A stretch of DNA of 52,340 bases from Chrysosporum bergii ANA360D (GTDB taxonomy: Bacteria; Cyanobacteriota; Cyanobacteriia; Cyanobacteriales; Nostocaceae): positions 1-52,340 of the forward strand of contig NZ_JANQDH010000115.1 of the NCBI RefSeq assembly GCF_029891735.1. The letters are read 5' to 3'. A program made the translations under genes and the position numbers. Under the pieces are notes generated by a model that was not told the DNA's origin, made no database searches, and saw only the letters and a program-made list of their open reading frames with translations. Every line of letters starts with the position of its first letter. Position 1 is the stretch's first letter. This document shows, one piece after another, positions 36,674-43,914 of this stretch.

Positions 36674-36724
36674 GCGTCAGACATAAAATATAAGTCTATT
36701 TACAGCATTTATGGAGTCTGACGC
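36674..36724. repeat. Inverted repeat GCGTCAGAC/GTCTGACGC
   Basis: Perfect 9-bp arms at 36674-36682 and 36716-36724, with 33 bp between them. The flanking GGGGTGCGTCA and GACGCGCCC sequences resemble the common cyanobacterial dispersed repeat built on GGTGCGTCA. Lies between two convergent genes. Confidence 0.6.
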
Positions 36725-36798
36725 GCCCATCTTGTATTTTAACTGCCCCCATCTCCGACGTAAAACCTTCATACGTCTGCAGTTTAGCTGTCCAAAAT

Positions 36799-36824
36799 TT
36801 AGTTATGGAAATTAGTTATGGAAA
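36799..36824. repeat. Tandem 13-bp duplication at the end of the TPR gene
   Basis: Two exact copies of TTAGTTATGGAAA (36799-36811, 36812-36824). The second copy contains the stop codon of the minus-strand TPR gene, so the duplication reproduced the 3-prime end of the frame. Confidence 0.75.
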
Positions 36825-37537
36825 TTTTTGGGAGACAAGAGCTCGTTTAACCAATTTTCGATGTGTAAACGCAATGGATAACCAGATATTTCCCTGTGGG
36901 GATCTACTTCCGGTAGTTGGGAGAGCGCGCGACGATAATCAGCGATCGCACAATTCCAATCACCCCAGAGATGGTAGGTTCTGCCCAGTTCTGCCCAGAT
37001 ATGACCTTCTAACTGCCCGAAAAGCATTGCTACTTCCAGATTCTCAATAGCCTCTTCGTATTCTTTCAAGTCCCGTAAGGTAATTCCTCGGTTAATCCGC
37101 GCTCGGACATAACTAGGATTTAGATCAATGGCTTGGTCGTAGTCAGCCAGGGCGGCGGTGAAATCCTCACAAGCTGCATGGTAATTAGCTCGATTGTTAT
37201 AAGCACTCGCCAAATTAGGATTCAATCTCAGTGCTGTGTTGTAATCACCTAAAGCTTTTGGCATTTCGCCACTCTGAAAATAAATTAATCCCCGATTGTT
37301 GTAATTAATGGAATTTTGCGGACGGCGATGAATCAATTCCGTTAGTAATGCGATGGCCTGAGCATAATTTCCTTGTCGGGCTGAACTTAAAGCGCAAGAG
37401 CGTAAGTCCTCATCCCCTAAACCACAACCACCGATACTGTCATTCTCATGCGCAATAGCATAAAACGTGCTATTTGGAACAAAATTGTATCGCCTCTTTT
37501 GCTGGTTACCAGAAGCTAAAAATGAATACTTATTCAT
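36812..37537 (-). CDS. TPR protein
   Basis: A 241-aa cytoplasmic protein with about five tetratricopeptide repeats between residues 45 and 215. Landmarks are ARQGNYAQAIALLTELIHRR, NNRGLIYFQSGEMPKALGDY and NNRANYHAACEDFTAALADY. The first 45 residues have no repeat and no signal peptide. There is an isolated Cys in GGCGLGDEDLRSC. The C-terminal LRLHIENWLNELL may be a capping helix. Partner and role are unknown. It is divergent from 37919. Confidence 0.75.
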   Translation of the reverse strand: MNKYSFLASGNQQKRRYNFVPNSTFYAIAHENDSIGGCGLGDEDLRSCALSSARQGNYAQAIALLTELIHRRPQNSINYNNRGLIYFQSGEMPKALGDYNTALRLNPNLASAYNNRANYHAACEDFTAALADYDQAIDLNPSYVRARINRGITLRDLKEYEEAIENLEVAMLFGQLEGHIWAELGRTYHLWGDWNCAIADYRRALSQLPEVDPHREISGYPLRLHIENWLNELLSPKNFHN

Positions 37538-37918
37538 ATTTTATTGCCTGAGCTACTTGCTCTAAGAAATCAAATTACAGTTTTTGTTGTCATGGTAGTT
37601 TCGCCCCTGTGTCAGTTGTTTAGGTGTCTATCATTACTTAATTTCTAAGTATCCAGACTAAAAATTGGTAGATTTCATCTCACTTCAACCATTAATGCTG
37701 AAATTTAATAACTAATACTTCAACCCTAAGTTGAATTCCAGAAAGAATAAATATTAATCTTGAAGATTAATCAAATAGTGAGAGCAACAAATTGCTAGAA
37801 TGCCAAAAAGCCCCTATACTGCTCCTTTAGTCCGGCGGAGAATCAATAGGCGTAAGTGCAAATGTGTCCCCAGACTAATGCTGCGAGCCAGTAATGTTTA
37901 AGTTTTGAGAAATTTTTT
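37538..37918. other. Divergent promoter region
   Basis: A 381-bp gap between divergent genes, carrying the palindrome at 37753-37771. The 80 bases before 37919 are richer in G/C (TAGTCCGGCGGAG, about 37829-37841) and may be a structured leader, but they match no riboswitch that I know. Confidence 0.4.
37753..37771. promoter_or_regulatory. 19-bp palindrome, candidate operator
   Basis: ATTAATCTT (37753-37761), G, AAGATTAAT (37763-37771): a perfect inverted repeat in the divergent region, about 150 bp before the 37919 start. The binding protein is unknown. Confidence 0.45.
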
Positions 37919-38383
37919 ATGACAACAGCAATTTTCTATGAAGATGCTCCTGATTTAGCTGCTGATGATTATGTAGTTATGGGTCTCTGTACCTGCTTCA
38001 TCAAGGAAGACGGGGAAGTACATGAAGTTGAAGTTGTAGAACCAATTCCCTCTGCTGCTTTAGAAGCTTTGTTAAAAGGTATCCCCACTTCCTATAAGCT
38101 AGCCTGTGCAACTACCCTAGGTTCTGTTCTCCATGGCAATATACCAGTTTTACCAGACTGCTTTCCCAACTCGGCTCAAATTGCGGAAGAATTTGCAGAC
38201 CGGGTGTTTGCTGCTGCTCGCACTTACAAGCGCCATCAAACAGCACGATCCCTCATTGCCCTAGGTACAACCTACAGTGATTTTATGTATTCTATCCAGC
38301 ATAAAAGAGTGCTTAATGCCACTAGAGTTGTTAATAAAGAAGACAACGTGAAACAGCATTCCCACACTCACAAAGTTCTTTAA
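37919..38383 (+). CDS. Hypothetical soluble protein
   Basis: A 154-aa protein I cannot assign. It opens MTTAIFYEDAPDLAADDYVV and has two nearby cysteines in GLCTCFIKEDGEV, a Glu/Val-rich strand region and a predominantly helical second half (EEFADRVFAAARTYKRHQTA, then RSLIALGTTYSDFMYSI). The His-rich tail (KQHSHTHKVL) could bind metal. It has no signal peptide or membrane helix. The ATG has no clear ribosome site. A hairpin (38427-38449) follows. Base composition is like its neighbours. Confidence 0.65.
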   Translation: MTTAIFYEDAPDLAADDYVVMGLCTCFIKEDGEVHEVEVVEPIPSAALEALLKGIPTSYKLACATTLGSVLHGNIPVLPDCFPNSAQIAEEFADRVFAAARTYKRHQTARSLIALGTTYSDFMYSIQHKRVLNATRVVNKEDNVKQHSHTHKVL

Positions 38384-38426
38384 TCTCAGGTAATTATGCT
38401 AAAACTTGGCGGTGGCGCTCGTAGTT

Positions 38427-38449
38427 GACTATCCGCATCTCTGATAGTC
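38427..38449 (+). terminator. Hairpin after 37919-38383
   Basis: GACTATC (38427-38433) pairs with GATAGTC (38443-38449), extended by outer GCTC/GAGC pairing. No T-run follows, so its action as a terminator is uncertain. Confidence 0.4.
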
Positions 38450-38486
38450 GAGCCTTTCAAAAAAGCATTGATGGACGGTCTTAGTT

Positions 38487-38518
38487 AAAAAAAATTAAGG
38501 GTGGATATTGATCCACCC
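38487..38518 (-). terminator. Intrinsic terminator of yajQ
   Basis: On the minus strand, GGGTGGAT and ATCCACCC (38499-38518) form a perfect 8-bp stem with a 4-base loop, 11 bp beyond the yajQ stop, followed by TTAA and eight T residues. A textbook intrinsic terminator. Confidence 0.85.
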
Positions 38519-38528
38519 CACACCTGCT

Positions 38529-39020
38529 CTAACGATAATTAGTAAATTGCAAAGCTACAGGAAAGTCCTCTTGGTTCAGACGCTGGATAACGCTTTGTAA
38601 GTCATCCTTGGCTTTGGCTGAAACCCTTACAGCATCACCTTGAATGGAGGGTTGTACTTTTTTGAACTCATCGCGAATCAGTTTGGAAATTTGTTTAGCT
38701 ATTTCCTGACTGATACCTTTTTTGAGTGTGATTTCTTGACGTATACGGTTACCGCTAGCTGATTCCACTTTACCAAACTCAAAAATTTTCTGAGAGAGGT
38801 TACGCTTGGCTGCTTTTTCCCGCAAAATGTTGTGGACAGAATCTAAGGTAAATTCGCTGTCAGTGCTGATATTAATGCTTTGCTCGTTTAACTCAATAGT
38901 AGTTTGAGTATCTTTGAGGTCGTAACGACTCTTGATATCTCGAGCAACTTGATCAACAGCGTTTACTAATTCTTGTCGGTCAAAGTCGCTCACAATGTCA
39001 AAGGAATATGTAGAAGCCAT
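38529..39020 (-). CDS. YajQ family nucleotide-binding protein
   Basis: A 163-aa protein from ATG 39018-39020 ([20 protein letters not shown]), the normal YajQ start; an upstream TTG is unlikely. Two ferredoxin-like halves are seen, with the [20 protein letters not shown] helix and the second-half [23 protein letters not shown]-type segment. Relatives in other bacteria bind cyclic di-GMP; that is not shown for cyanobacteria. Directly upstream of the start codon is a heptamer repeat, and no ribosome site is present. A clear terminator follows. Confidence 0.9.
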   Translation of the reverse strand: MASTYSFDIVSDFDRQELVNAVDQVARDIKSRYDLKDTQTTIELNEQSINISTDSEFTLDSVHNILREKAAKRNLSQKIFEFGKVESASGNRIRQEITLKKGISQEIAKQISKLIRDEFKKVQPSIQGDAVRVSAKAKDDLQSVIQRLNQEDFPVALQFTNYR

Positions 39021-39025
39021 AGGCA

Positions 39026-39050
39026 ATTTTAGATTTTAGATTTTAGATTT
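39026..39050. repeat. Short tandem heptamer repeat (ATTTTAG)3.5 in the yajQ leader
   Basis: Three exact copies of ATTTTAG plus four bases, starting 6 bp upstream of the yajQ ATG, where a ribosome site would be expected. Confidence 0.85.
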
Positions 39051-39103
39051 GTTAACTTTAGCCAGTAGCTCTGCTCGCCGTTGATACTTCGGTGATTCCC
39101 AGA

Positions 39104-39535
39104 TTAACTATTAGCTTGAATGATGCTGAGAATGAATAGAGTAGCATAACTAACAGAACCAACGGCAAACATCAGTGATCGCAATAGGGGTATATTCAAA
39201 ATATAAAAAATTGAGTATAGGAACCGGGCCACAACAAACGCCAGAACTGCGATTGTTGCTGTGGAAGAATTTACACCAGTTACATATGCCATCAATGCTG
39301 CGCTAGCAAACAACATAAATGCTTCAAGAGAGTTTTGATGTGCCCAAGCTGCTCTTTGAGCATAGGGAGGCAATTTATCAAACTGGGCGCGAGGAGCAAC
39401 AAGGGCTTCATACCCAATCTGGAAGCGAGCATAAGCTACCAGTAAATACGGCAGATAAATGAGAATGGCAGCAGCAGCAATGGAGTACAAAAAAATACTA
39501 GACATAGGCAGTGGCGATAGGGTGATTAAATCCAT
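39104..39535 (-). CDS. MAPEG family membrane protein
   Basis: A 143-aa integral membrane protein with four hydrophobic segments: about 14-36, 64-85, 90-112 and 117-140. It has the MAPEG-like YEALVAPRAQFDKLPPYAQR loop and the AWAHQNSLEAFMLFASAALM helix, in which the E-F/N pattern corresponds to the glutathione-binding region of the family. MAPEG members handle lipids and glutathione conjugates; bacterial roles are unclear. A second in-frame ATG (MSSIFLY) begins at 39505. It is a single gene between yajQ and the DprA-like gene, same strand. Confidence 0.78.
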   Translation of the reverse strand: MDLITLSPLPMSSIFLYSIAAAAILIYLPYLLVAYARFQIGYEALVAPRAQFDKLPPYAQRAAWAHQNSLEAFMLFASAALMAYVTGVNSSTATIAVLAFVVARFLYSIFYILNIPLLRSLMFAVGSVSYATLFILSIIQANS

Positions 39536-39661
39536 TAATAGTACTAGTTGTTACTTGAATGTGATTAATTAGGTAACAGGTAATTGGGCTAACCTAACTA
39601 CCTATTACCAATTCGCAGTTTCCTATATCTATCATTACCCAAGGGAGGTCTTATTGACTTG

Positions 39662-40165
39662 TTAGTCAAAGTAGAACAGGGTGACCACTTTTCTTTGTTC
39701 TTCTGCATCTCTACAAGTTTGTAGCAGCGTACCACTGTCGTGAAATGCAAAACAGACTAGTTGCTGGCAACGGGAGACAATCTCCTTATTACAAATATAA
39801 CTAGCTTCCGCTAAAGACAAATGATCATTGCCGGGATTTTCCACCAGGTGCATCACTTGTTCTAGCTGTTCACGGGATTCATGGGGCTGACGTTCCAGGC
39901 TTTGGGGTAAAATCACTGTCAATAAATTCGGATCAGCCCGCATTGCGCCTTTGATGGCCGCTGAATTTGTCCCTGTAGCCCCAGAGGTAATCACGCGATT
40001 GCCTGATAAAACTAGGGCATAGGTCATCATTTCAATCAAATTTTGATGGGTAATTGGCACATGACGGGAACCCAGCAAGGCGATTCGCTTAGAACCTGTT
40101 TGCTGAATAGTAGCCAGTTCCTGTGCTAATGTGTCGAGGTTAATGAGGTCTGTTGACTGGGTCAA
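39662..40165 (-). CDS. DprA-like (SLOG/Rossmann) protein
   Basis: A 167-aa protein resembling the nucleotide-binding Rossmann core of DprA, labelled DNA recombination-mediator protein A in cyanobacteria. Landmarks: KRIALLGSRHVPITHQN (glycine-rich strand-turn), SGNRVITSGATGTNSAAIKG (the GG-type phosphate loop of SLOG proteins) and the final CFAFHDSGTLLQT. It is about half the size of true DprA and lacks the C-terminal winged helix, so it may bind nucleotides and not load RecA. No ATG is available in frame upstream; a TTG at 40163-40165 is the likely start. Role unknown. Confidence 0.75.
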   Translation of the reverse strand: MTQSTDLINLDTLAQELATIQQTGSKRIALLGSRHVPITHQNLIEMMTYALVLSGNRVITSGATGTNSAAIKGAMRADPNLLTVILPQSLERQPHESREQLEQVMHLVENPGNDHLSLAEASYICNKEIVSRCQQLVCFAFHDSGTLLQTCRDAEEQRKVVTLFYFD

Positions 40166-40283
40166 AGATGAACGTAATCAAATTAAACAACCAGGATATT
40201 TTACCAAACAGAGTGTAGGTGAGAAGTGAACTTAAGTTACATATTGTTATATTTTCCGGATTTTATCCCTGACCAAAAGAATG

Positions 40284-40437
40284 GGATACAAGCCCCGTGC
40301 TGATAGGACAGCTTTTTAGTGTGTTATAATAATGCAAGAGTAATCAGCATGGGTGAGAGGGGTCAGAAATCTCAACCTACTGCTGGGGATGTAGAAACCC
40401 CAGCATCAACAAAATAGGCTGGGGTCAATTCATGGTT
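40284..40437. mobile_element. Possible IS200/IS605-type end relic
   Basis: A stretch of about 150 bp reading AAGCCCCGTGC, then GTGTTATAATAATGC, GGGGTCAGAAATCTC and finally a GCTGGGG/CCCCAGC hairpin followed by GGCTGGGGTCAATTCATGG. The hairpin-rich end with a CCCCAGC arm resembles the right end and guide-RNA region of cyanobacterial tnpB elements, but there is no tnpB frame here. A low-confidence call from pattern memory only. Confidence 0.3.
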
Positions 40438-40447
40438 GACTGTAAAC

Positions 40448-41530
40448 TTAAACTGAAGAATTCCATAATTTAGACAGCAATCGATCGCTATCAAAATTTT
40501 CAGCCATTAACTGGCGAATACACTCGACTTTTATGGGTTCATGGAGACGCACTTGTCCGAAAGTGCGGTCAACAATTTCCACTGTAGTCAGGGTATCTAA
40601 GTCAACAGATAAAATTGGGATTTCTAATTCTTCAGCACGGTTGAGAATAAACTCTGGTGGTGGCAATTGTCCGGTCAGGATCAGACATTGGGTGGAAGTT
40701 TCTAAAGCAGCTTGTTGAATTTCCACGCGATCGCCTCCGGTGACTACTGCCATATTGCGGCGTTTGTGGAAATACCTCACAGCTGAATTGACATTCATTG
40801 CCCCAATAGCCAAACTCTCCACCATCAAATCCAAGCGATCGCCACGACAGAGAACGTCAGCACTTAACTGATTGACTAATTCGCCCACACTGACACTGCG
40901 TAGCAAGTCACTTTTTGGCAAAGTTCCTAACACAGGAATGTCTTGTTGTTCCAAGAATGGACATAACAGATTATCCACTGTTTGTTGTTCTTGGCTCGGT
41001 ATATCATTAATAACAACTCCCACCAGACGATAGCCTAGATGCTGTTTAGCAGACAATATTGCCTCAGCAGAGAGCAGGGAATGATAACGAGCCACCAATA
41101 GTACTGCTGCATCTAAAGCTTCAGCCACCTGTAACAAAGACAAATCAAAAAGATTCCCTTGTGTCAAATCACCGGGACCCTCTAATACAACTAAATCTCC
41201 CTGATAAATTTGGGAATATTGTTGTTTTAAGAGCTGTCGATAATCAGTTTGGTCTTCGCCCCGCAAGCGTTTCTGGACATTAACTTCATCTAAAGCCAGG
41301 ATTGTGGCTGCAACACGATTTGTGGGCAAGCTAAGAGTATGGGCAATAAACTCCACATCTTCTTCAACTACAGTTCCGCCAGATGAACTAAAACAGGTTC
41401 CTAGAGGTTTACCGTAGGCAATATCTAGTCCTTTTTGCTGTAGCTGATGAGTCAAACCCAAGACTGTTGCAGATTTGCCACTATAGGTCTTAGTTGAGCC
41501 AATCAGCAAATATTTGGCAGATTTTGGCAC
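40448..41530 (-). CDS. BioD-like P-loop protein with DRTGG domain (phosphotransacetylase N-terminal type)
   Basis: A 360-aa protein. The N-terminal domain is BioD/CobB-like: YLLIGSTKTYSGKSATVLGL contains a deviant P-loop, and LVVLEGPGDLTQGNLFD the second conserved block. The C-terminal domain (about 215-330) is a DRTGG domain (MNVSAVRY-like segment, then VTGGDRVEIQQAALETST). The same arrangement forms the regulatory N-terminus of long phosphotransacetylases, but here it stands without the catalytic domain. In cyanobacteria it is a common stand-alone protein of unknown role. Start is GTG at 41528-41530, preceded by AGGAG 7 bp away. Confidence 0.82.
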   Translation of the reverse strand: MPKSAKYLLIGSTKTYSGKSATVLGLTHQLQQKGLDIAYGKPLGTCFSSSGGTVVEEDVEFIAHTLSLPTNRVAATILALDEVNVQKRLRGEDQTDYRQLLKQQYSQIYQGDLVVLEGPGDLTQGNLFDLSLLQVAEALDAAVLLVARYHSLLSAEAILSAKQHLGYRLVGVVINDIPSQEQQTVDNLLCPFLEQQDIPVLGTLPKSDLLRSVSVGELVNQLSADVLCRGDRLDLMVESLAIGAMNVNSAVRYFHKRRNMAVVTGGDRVEIQQAALETSTQCLILTGQLPPPEFILNRAEELEIPILSVDLDTLTTVEIVDRTFGQVRLHEPIKVECIRQLMAENFDSDRLLSKLWNSSV

Positions 41531-41683
41531 ACACGCACTCCTAATTGCAAAAGGAAGTAGAACTCAGCTAGGTGTTTCCTAATTTTAGTTGGTTCTGGCA
41601 ACAGGCTAGAGTGCTGAAAAGGTGGAGTTTTGATCAACTTAATCAATATCTTCTCATCTCAAATCGACAATCTTGACAATTTT

Positions 41684-42067
41684 TTAACTAGCCCATTCGT
41701 CCACACGCAAGACTTTCCGGTAGAAAGCTTGTGAAAAATCAGTTAAGCGATAGCGCTTATAATTTTCCAACACTTCTGTTAAAAAACCGATAAATTCAAA
41801 ACTAGCCATCATCACTTCATAGGTGAGTTCAGCATTGCTGTCAAACTGTATTCGGCAACGTGTTAAATCAGAAGGCAGGGTAGCAACATTCCAAGAAGCC
41901 ACAAAGGGAATACTGCTACTACCTTCAATTTTGCGCTGTCCTTCTAAAGTGCCTTTTTGATACAGACTCAAGGCCAGAGGTAAAAAGTTACGCTTCGTAC
42001 CTTGAATATAAGGTAAATAAACGCTTGTTTGTTGTTGAGTAGCAGGTTGTAGTTGAGCAATAGACAT
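41684..42067 (-). CDS. ebsA: EbsA-like type IV pilus-associated protein
   Basis: A 127-aa cytoplasmic protein with the pattern I recall for cyanobacterial EbsA: an N-terminal LQPATQQQTSVYLPYIQG, then KRNFLPLALSLYQKGTLEGQ, a PFVASWNVATLP strand, RCRIQFDSNAELTYEV, and a helix with FIGFLTEVLENYKRYRLTDF near the end. EbsA was described in Synechococcus as a small protein needed for pilus assembly and biofilm self-suppression, acting with Hfq and PilB. The ribosome site GAGGAA lies about 9-14 bp before the ATG. The family call is from pattern memory, and the symbol should be confirmed. Confidence 0.6.
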   Translation of the reverse strand: MSIAQLQPATQQQTSVYLPYIQGTKRNFLPLALSLYQKGTLEGQRKIEGSSSIPFVASWNVATLPSDLTRCRIQFDSNAELTYEVMMASFEFIGFLTEVLENYKRYRLTDFSQAFYRKVLRVDEWAS

Positions 42068-42491
42068 AATTAAACATTCCTCAAGTTATAGCAGTGGTCA
42101 TTGGTGTTTGATGATGTGATGTTTCTTTTCAGTATACGCTCTTACAGTTTTGCCTACTGTGATTGGTGGCTAATATTATGTAGAAATGTAAAAATGTTTA
42201 AATAATCGAAACTATCAAAACATAGTGCTAAGAAATGTTAAAATTCGGTTACAATAAAGCTACATTCACTTTTAAAGAAGAAGCCGGGGCAATAAAAGCA
42301 AAAATCTACGCTGTCAGGCGTTGGATAATGCTGTTGCAGTTTCCACTCACAAGCAAATTGCCACTACTTTGCACTTACTGATCCGTAATTGGTTGTCAAA
42401 GTCTGTGCAAATGGGGTGTTTGAGTGTTTGAGTGTTTGAATTCCCGCTTTTTCAGGTTTATAACAATACTGCTTTTTGAATCAAGTAACCT
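42068..42491. other. Divergent promoter region, ebsA-like gene and mgdA
   Basis: A 424-bp gap. It holds two GTTAAAAT/GTTACAAT half-sites (42237-42255), loosely like the HLR1 element of RpaB but with a 3-bp spacer, and the octamer repeat at 42416-42439. No RNA gene is seen. Confidence 0.4.
42416..42439. repeat. Tandem octamer repeat (GTGTTTGA)3 before mgdA
   Basis: Three exact adjacent copies of GTGTTTGA, about 52-76 bp before the mgdA ATG, probably within its 5-prime leader. Copy number can vary by slippage. Confidence 0.85.
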
Positions 42492-43901
42492 ATGCCGGCG
42501 AATTCCTGGCCTGAAAACGATTATTACCACGAGCTTGACCAACTTAACTCCCTATTATCTGACCAATCGGCGGATGAGGAAGAGTCAGTGGTAGAGGTCT
42601 GTCCCATGTCTCTACCATCCCGGTTTCAAGGACGTAGACGCAAAGCCGCTCTGGTTTTGACTGTAGTGTGGAGCGGTACAATTGCTCTGCATTTAGCCTC
42701 TTGGGGTTCAATACTCGTTCTAGGGCTAACTACTCTCCTAGGATTTCACGCTTTAGTGGTGGTATTTGCCAAACCCCGCCGCTATGCCAAAAAAATGCAG
42801 GCAGATTTACCCTCCATATCTGTTTTAGTAGCAGCAAAAAATGAAGAAGCAGTTATTGGTAAGTTAGTTAGGAATCTTTGTAGTCTGGAATATCCAGATG
42901 GTCAGTATGAAGTCTGGATAGTTGACGATAACAGCACCGACAAAACCCCAGAGTTGTTAGCGGAACTAGCCCAAGAATATAAACAACTCAATGTTTTCAG
43001 GCGTTCTCCGCAAGCCACAGGGGGCAAATCCGGAGCATTAAATCAAGTCTTGCCATTGACCAATGGGGAAATCATAGCAGTGTTTGATGCTGATGCTCAG
43101 GTAGTTCCAGACTTACTGCTACAAGTAGCACCTTTGTTCCAGCGAGAAAAAGTGGGAGCGGTGCAGGTGCGAAAAGCCATCGCCAACGCTAAGGAAAATT
43201 TTTGGACTCAGGGGCAAATGGCGGAAATGGCTTTAGATACCTGGTTTCAGCAACAACGTGTTGCCATTGGTGGTATTGGCGAACTGCGTGGAAATGGTCA
43301 ATTTGTCCGGCGTACAGCTTTAGAAAGTTGTGGCGGATGGAATGAACTAACCATCACTGATGATTTAGATATGACTTTCCGTCTACATCTGGATAAATGG
43401 GACATTGAGTGTACATTTTACCCGGCTGTGGAAGAAGAAGGCGTTACCACTGCTCTCGCCCTTTGGCATCAGCGTAATCGTTGGGCAGAAGGCGGCTATC
43501 AACGCTATTTGGATTACTGGGATCTGATTGTCAAAAACCGCATGGGGATGCGAAAAACTTGGGATATGCTCATGTTTATGCTGACTATGTATATCCTACC
43601 TACAGCAGCAATTCCAGATTTATTAATGGCGGTGGCTCGGCATCGTTTACCAATGTTAGCCCCGGTAACTAGTTTATCAGTGAGTATGTCTGTTGTGGGG
43701 ATGTTTGCTGGACTTATTCGTATCCGTGGAGATAAAAAACTCAATATTACCAGCCCATTTTTGTTGTTGCTGCAAACACTGCGTGGAGTTGTGTATATGT
43801 TGCATTGGTTAGTAGTGATGAGTAGTACCACTGCTCGGATGTCCGTCAGACCAAAGCGACTAAAATGGGTGAAAACAGTTCATTTAGGAAGTAGTGATTA
43901 G
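42492..43901 (+). CDS. mgdA: Glycosyltransferase family 2, probable beta-monoglucosyldiacylglycerol synthase
   Basis: A 469-aa membrane glycosyltransferase. A soluble N-terminus is followed by two helices (about 50-90), then a GT2 catalytic domain: ISVLVAAKNEEAVIGKLV, VWIVDDNSTDKTPE, the DxD motif in FDADAQ, the acceptor Asp-Asp in TITDDLDMTFR and Q-x-x-RW as QRNRWAEGG. Three or four C-terminal helices follow (about 350-440). Length and order agree with the cyanobacterial enzyme that transfers glucose from UDP-glucose to diacylglycerol, the first step to galactolipids of thylakoids. Other membrane GT2 enzymes are similar, hence moderate certainty on substrate. Confidence 0.85.
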   Translation: MPANSWPENDYYHELDQLNSLLSDQSADEEESVVEVCPMSLPSRFQGRRRKAALVLTVVWSGTIALHLASWGSILVLGLTTLLGFHALVVVFAKPRRYAKKMQADLPSISVLVAAKNEEAVIGKLVRNLCSLEYPDGQYEVWIVDDNSTDKTPELLAELAQEYKQLNVFRRSPQATGGKSGALNQVLPLTNGEIIAVFDADAQVVPDLLLQVAPLFQREKVGAVQVRKAIANAKENFWTQGQMAEMALDTWFQQQRVAIGGIGELRGNGQFVRRTALESCGGWNELTITDDLDMTFRLHLDKWDIECTFYPAVEEEGVTTALALWHQRNRWAEGGYQRYLDYWDLIVKNRMGMRKTWDMLMFMLTMYILPTAAIPDLLMAVARHRLPMLAPVTSLSVSMSVVGMFAGLIRIRGDKKLNITSPFLLLLQTLRGVVYMLHWLVVMSSTTARMSVRPKRLKWVKTVHLGSSD

Positions 43902-43914
43902 TTTATTAATAAAA

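Noticed and set aside
37919-38383. HetP-type heterocyst protein
   Set aside because: It lacks the conserved YIPYRTYNRL-type motif of HetP proteins; called hypothetical.
42237-42255. GTTAAAAT-TCG-GTTACAAT as an HLR1 site for RpaB
   Set aside because: The first half-site has a mismatch and the spacer is 3 bp where HLR1 needs 2 bp; too weak to list as a feature.
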